From: Planctomycetota bacterium
GTDB lineage: Bacteria; Planctomycetota; Planctomycetia; Gemmatales; Gemmataceae
Direction of reading: 5' to 3'
Length of the DNA stretch: 33,651 nucleotides
Assembly (NCBI GenBank): GCA_021325115.1
Contig: JAJPHU010000189.1
Coordinates: forward strand, 1 to 33,651
Positions 31,853 through 33,651 of this stretch are shown here, one piece after another; the first letter of the stretch is position 1; every line of letters starts with the position of its first letter. The notes beneath the pieces are model-generated. The model did no database searches. It had not been told where the DNA came from and saw only the letters and a program-made list of their open reading frames with translations. The position numbers and the translations under genes are program-made.

Positions 31853-32362
31853 ATGATAGATGTGTTTCTTCAGAGGGGCGGTCGTGTTCGGCGCCATCAC
31901 GCTCCTCACTCTCTTGCTTGGGCGGCGGGCTGGTGCGCGTTGCTGCTGGCTGGCTGTTCCTCTTCCCAGGGCACCATCACCGGGAAGATCACTTATCAAG
32001 GCAAGCCCCTGCCGGCCGGCACTGTAACATTCGTACCGACGCAGGGTGGGCACGCCGTCACGTCCGAGATCCAGGATGGGGAGTACAAAGTTACTAAGGT
32101 GCCTGTGGGGTTGGTGAAGATCGCCGTTACTACACCGTCACAAGCCCCTTCCCCCCAATTCCTGGAGACGAAGATGGCGCTTCCTGCGGACCTGCTGGAG
32201 AAAGCGCAGCCAGGCAAGTCGGCCGAGAGCCCCGCTAAAGCACCCAAGGCTAAAAAACCGGTGCCGATTCCCACCAAGTTCAGCGACCCGGACAAGTCCG
32301 GACTGACGTACACAGTGAAAAGAGGCCCTCAGGTGTTTGACATCGATCTCCCGGACAAGTAA
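31853..32362 (+). CDS. Lipoprotein with carboxypeptidase-regulatory-like domain
   Basis: 169 residues. A long N-terminal region of 34 residues ends in the lipobox LLLAGC (C35), so the mature protein is a membrane lipoprotein. Residues about 40-90 form a small transthyretin/Ig-like beta domain (GTITGKITYQGKPLPAGTV, VPVGLVKIAV). A Pro/Ala/Lys-rich linker (KAPKAKKPVP) and a final beta segment follow. Such lipoproteins usually accompany DUF1559 genes in planctomycetes. AGGAG lies eight bases upstream of the ATG. Function unknown. Confidence 0.87.
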   Translation: MIDVFLQRGGRVRRHHAPHSLAWAAGWCALLLAGCSSSQGTITGKITYQGKPLPAGTVTFVPTQGGHAVTSEIQDGEYKVTKVPVGLVKIAVTTPSQAPSPQFLETKMALPADLLEKAQPGKSAESPAKAPKAKKPVPIPTKFSDPDKSGLTYTVKRGPQVFDIDLPDK

Positions 32363-32381
32363 TCTGCGAACGAGACGAGCC

Positions 32382-32423
32382 GGAAGCGGAAGCGAGGGCC
32401 AAGCATTCCTCGCTTCCGCTTCC
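32382..32423 (+). terminator. Perfect 16-bp hairpin after the lipoprotein gene
   Basis: GGAAGCGGAAGCGAGG (32382-32397) and its exact complement (32408-32423) flank a ten-base loop, 19 bases after the stop. There is no T-run, so intrinsic termination is not assured. The sequence type is distinct from the other palindromes of the window. Confidence 0.6.
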
Positions 32424-32446
32424 AGCCCGTTAGGAGGCTTCTCTCT

Positions 32447-33651
32447 ATGTGCCGCTGGTTAGTTCGGTCTGGACTTTTTGCGCTGGTATTGGCTTTGTCC
32501 AGTCCCTTTCTTTGGGCGGGTTATCATTGGTATGCTGGACAAGCCGCCTTCAAACGCTATCACAACGCCGAAGCTTGCCAGCATTTGAATGCCTGTCTCA
32601 AGATCTGGCCGTGGTCGCGCAGCCTCTCCTTGCATCTGCTGGCGGCGCGGGCGGCGCGGCGCGAGGGCAACTTCGAACAAGCTGCTCTGCGTCTGCAAGA
32701 GATACAGACCAACTGGGGCGGCCAAGCCTCTTCGGACATACTTCTCGAATGGGCCTTGCTGCACGCGGCAGGCGGCGATTTGGACAAGGTCGAGCTGGAC
32801 CTTCAGGACCGGGCACGCAAAGATCCTCAGCACGTGTTTCTTATCCTGGAAGCCCTGGCAGAAGGGTATCTGCGCATGGCGCGGATTGCCGAGGCCCTTG
32901 CCTGTGTGAACGAATGGCTAGCGCACGAGCCGAACAATGTGCAGGCTCTGAATCTGCGCGGCTCCATTTACCGCCAGAGCGGCGCCTGGGCCAAAGCCAT
33001 CCCCGATCTTCGCCGCGTGATCGAACTCGACCCGGAACGTCCCCAGGTGCGCTGGTGGTTGGCCGTCGCCTTGGTGAATGTGGGCTATTATGAGGAAGCT
33101 GCCCAGCATCTGGAGTTCCTCCGCCAACGTCAACCCGAGGACGTGGAAATTTTGGTGCGGCTGGCGATCTGCTGGCATCGCCTGGGCCACAGCCGACAAG
33201 CGCGCACCCTGCTCGATACGGTCTTGACCCAGCACCCTGAGCACGGCTTGGCCCTTTTCACGTGTGGAGAGGTAGCCCAGATCAACGGGCAACTGCCCGA
33301 AGCGGAGAAATGGCTGCGCCAGGCCGCTCGCGCCCTGCCTTACGATTACAAAACACACTGGGTGCTTAGCGAGTGCTTGCGGCAGCAGGGCAAGACCGAG
33401 CAAGCCGAGGCCGAAGCAGATTATGCCAATCAACTCAAAGACCGCTGGGCACGGCTGGAGGAAATTACCTCGCATTATATGTCACAGCGGCACAATGATC
33501 CGGCCTTGTATTGGGAGCTGGGCAAGCTGATGATCGAGCTGGGCATGGCCGAAGTTGGCAAGAACTGGTTGGTGAGCGCGTTACGCCTGGATGAACATTA
33601 CGTCCCGGCGTTGACGGCTTTGGCCGATTACTATGAGCACAAGGGCGATCA
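32447..33651 (+). CDS. TPR-repeat protein, cut by the window end
   Basis: At least 401 residues; the frame stays open to the last base, so the C-terminus is missing. The ATG at 32447 has TAGGAGGC eight bases upstream. A hydrophobic segment (about 8-26, SGLFALVLALSSPFLWAGY) is a signal anchor. Tetratricopeptide repeats fill the rest, seen as A..L...L...P.....W.LA..L...G...EA. Examples are NVQALNLRGSIYRQSGAWAK, PQVRWWLAVALVNVGYYEEA, ILVRLAICWHRLGHSRQA and HWVLSECLRQQGKTEQAEAE. The family mediates protein contacts; the partner is unknown. It lies 84 bases after the lipoprotein, across a hairpin, and may be a separate unit. Confidence 0.85.
   Translation, partial: MCRWLVRSGLFALVLALSSPFLWAGYHWYAGQAAFKRYHNAEACQHLNACLKIWPWSRSLSLHLLAARAARREGNFEQAALRLQEIQTNWGGQASSDILLEWALLHAAGGDLDKVELDLQDRARKDPQHVFLILEALAEGYLRMARIAEALACVNEWLAHEPNNVQALNLRGSIYRQSGAWAKAIPDLRRVIELDPERPQVRWWLAVALVNVGYYEEAAQHLEFLRQRQPEDVEILVRLAICWHRLGHSRQARTLLDTVLTQHPEHGLALFTCGEVAQINGQLPEAEKWLRQAARALPYDYKTHWVLSECLRQQGKTEQAEAEADYANQLKDRWARLEEITSHYMSQRHNDPALYWELGKLMIELGMAEVGKNWLVSALRLDEHYVPALTALADYYEHKGD

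Noticed and set aside
32449..33093. Ser/Arg-rich open frame at the right end
   Set aside because: It is offset by two bases from the TPR frame, which has the ribosome site, signal anchor and repeats.

Overview
The window looks like a piece of a planctomycete chromosome, probably from the Gemmata side of the phylum. The best evidence is at the right end. A DUF1559 protein with a prepilin-type N-terminus and a C-terminal HVGG...LGDGSV motif is followed directly by a small lipoprotein with a carboxypeptidase-regulatory-like fold, a pairing that is a hallmark of Planctomycetota. The WD40 secreted protein, XylR/AraC regulator, FHA-type sigma-54 activator and moderately high GC content fit this. 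No rRNA, tRNA, CRISPR array, transposase or phage gene was seen, and the order below family level is an inference.

Layout. 1-4890, mostly plus strand: a secreted seven-blade WD40 protein, a convergent nicotinamidase-type hydrolase, a membrane hybrid histidine kinase behind a good sigma-54 promoter match, and a stand-alone receiver. 4973-23807: about 19 kb entirely on the minus strand. Read in its transcription direction it holds a Tat-exported aldo/keto reductase, an SDR and a glutamine-hydrolysing asparagine synthetase; a DevC/DevA/DevB-like exporter (FtsX-type permease, ATPase, HlyD fusion protein); dapA, an SDR and Bpt leucyltransferase; an ABC-2 type exporter (ATPase, permease) with a large membrane-anchored protein of unknown function; and a PIG-L deacetylase, an SDR and prolyl-tRNA synthetase. 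24065-29461, plus strand: an FHA-GAF-AAA+-Fis activator, a secreted Met/Gly-repeat protein, and a fused GT2 + ArnT-like glycosyltransferase. 29442-30617, minus strand: an XylR-like AraC regulator overlapping the glycosyltransferase tail to tail. 30870 to the end, plus strand: DUF1559 protein, lipoprotein, and a TPR protein cut by the window edge.

How the genes work together. Two complete exporter sets and several envelope or sugar enzymes (glycosyltransferase fusion, deacetylase, AsnB, SDRs) point to cell-surface polymer or secretion work. Housekeeping genes (proS, dapA, bpt) are interspersed. Signalling genes (hybrid kinase, receiver, sigma-54 activator, XylR) sit at the strand switches.

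The most unusual feature is the spacer DNA. Nearly every stop codon is followed within a few bases by a foldback element, and several stop codons lie inside one. These elements belong to several sequence families. One family shares an arm beginning GGYGARCRGGG and recurs at 4898, 10588, 13853, 23836 and 28035. The 28035 copy and two other palindromes (3739, 28541) lie in frame inside genes, in linkers or loops, much as Rickettsia palindromic elements do. A separate repeat occurs at 1-125 and 26226-26311. In both places it ends 17-18 bases before a perfect TTGACA box ahead of a gene for a secreted protein, so it may be a mobile promoter module.
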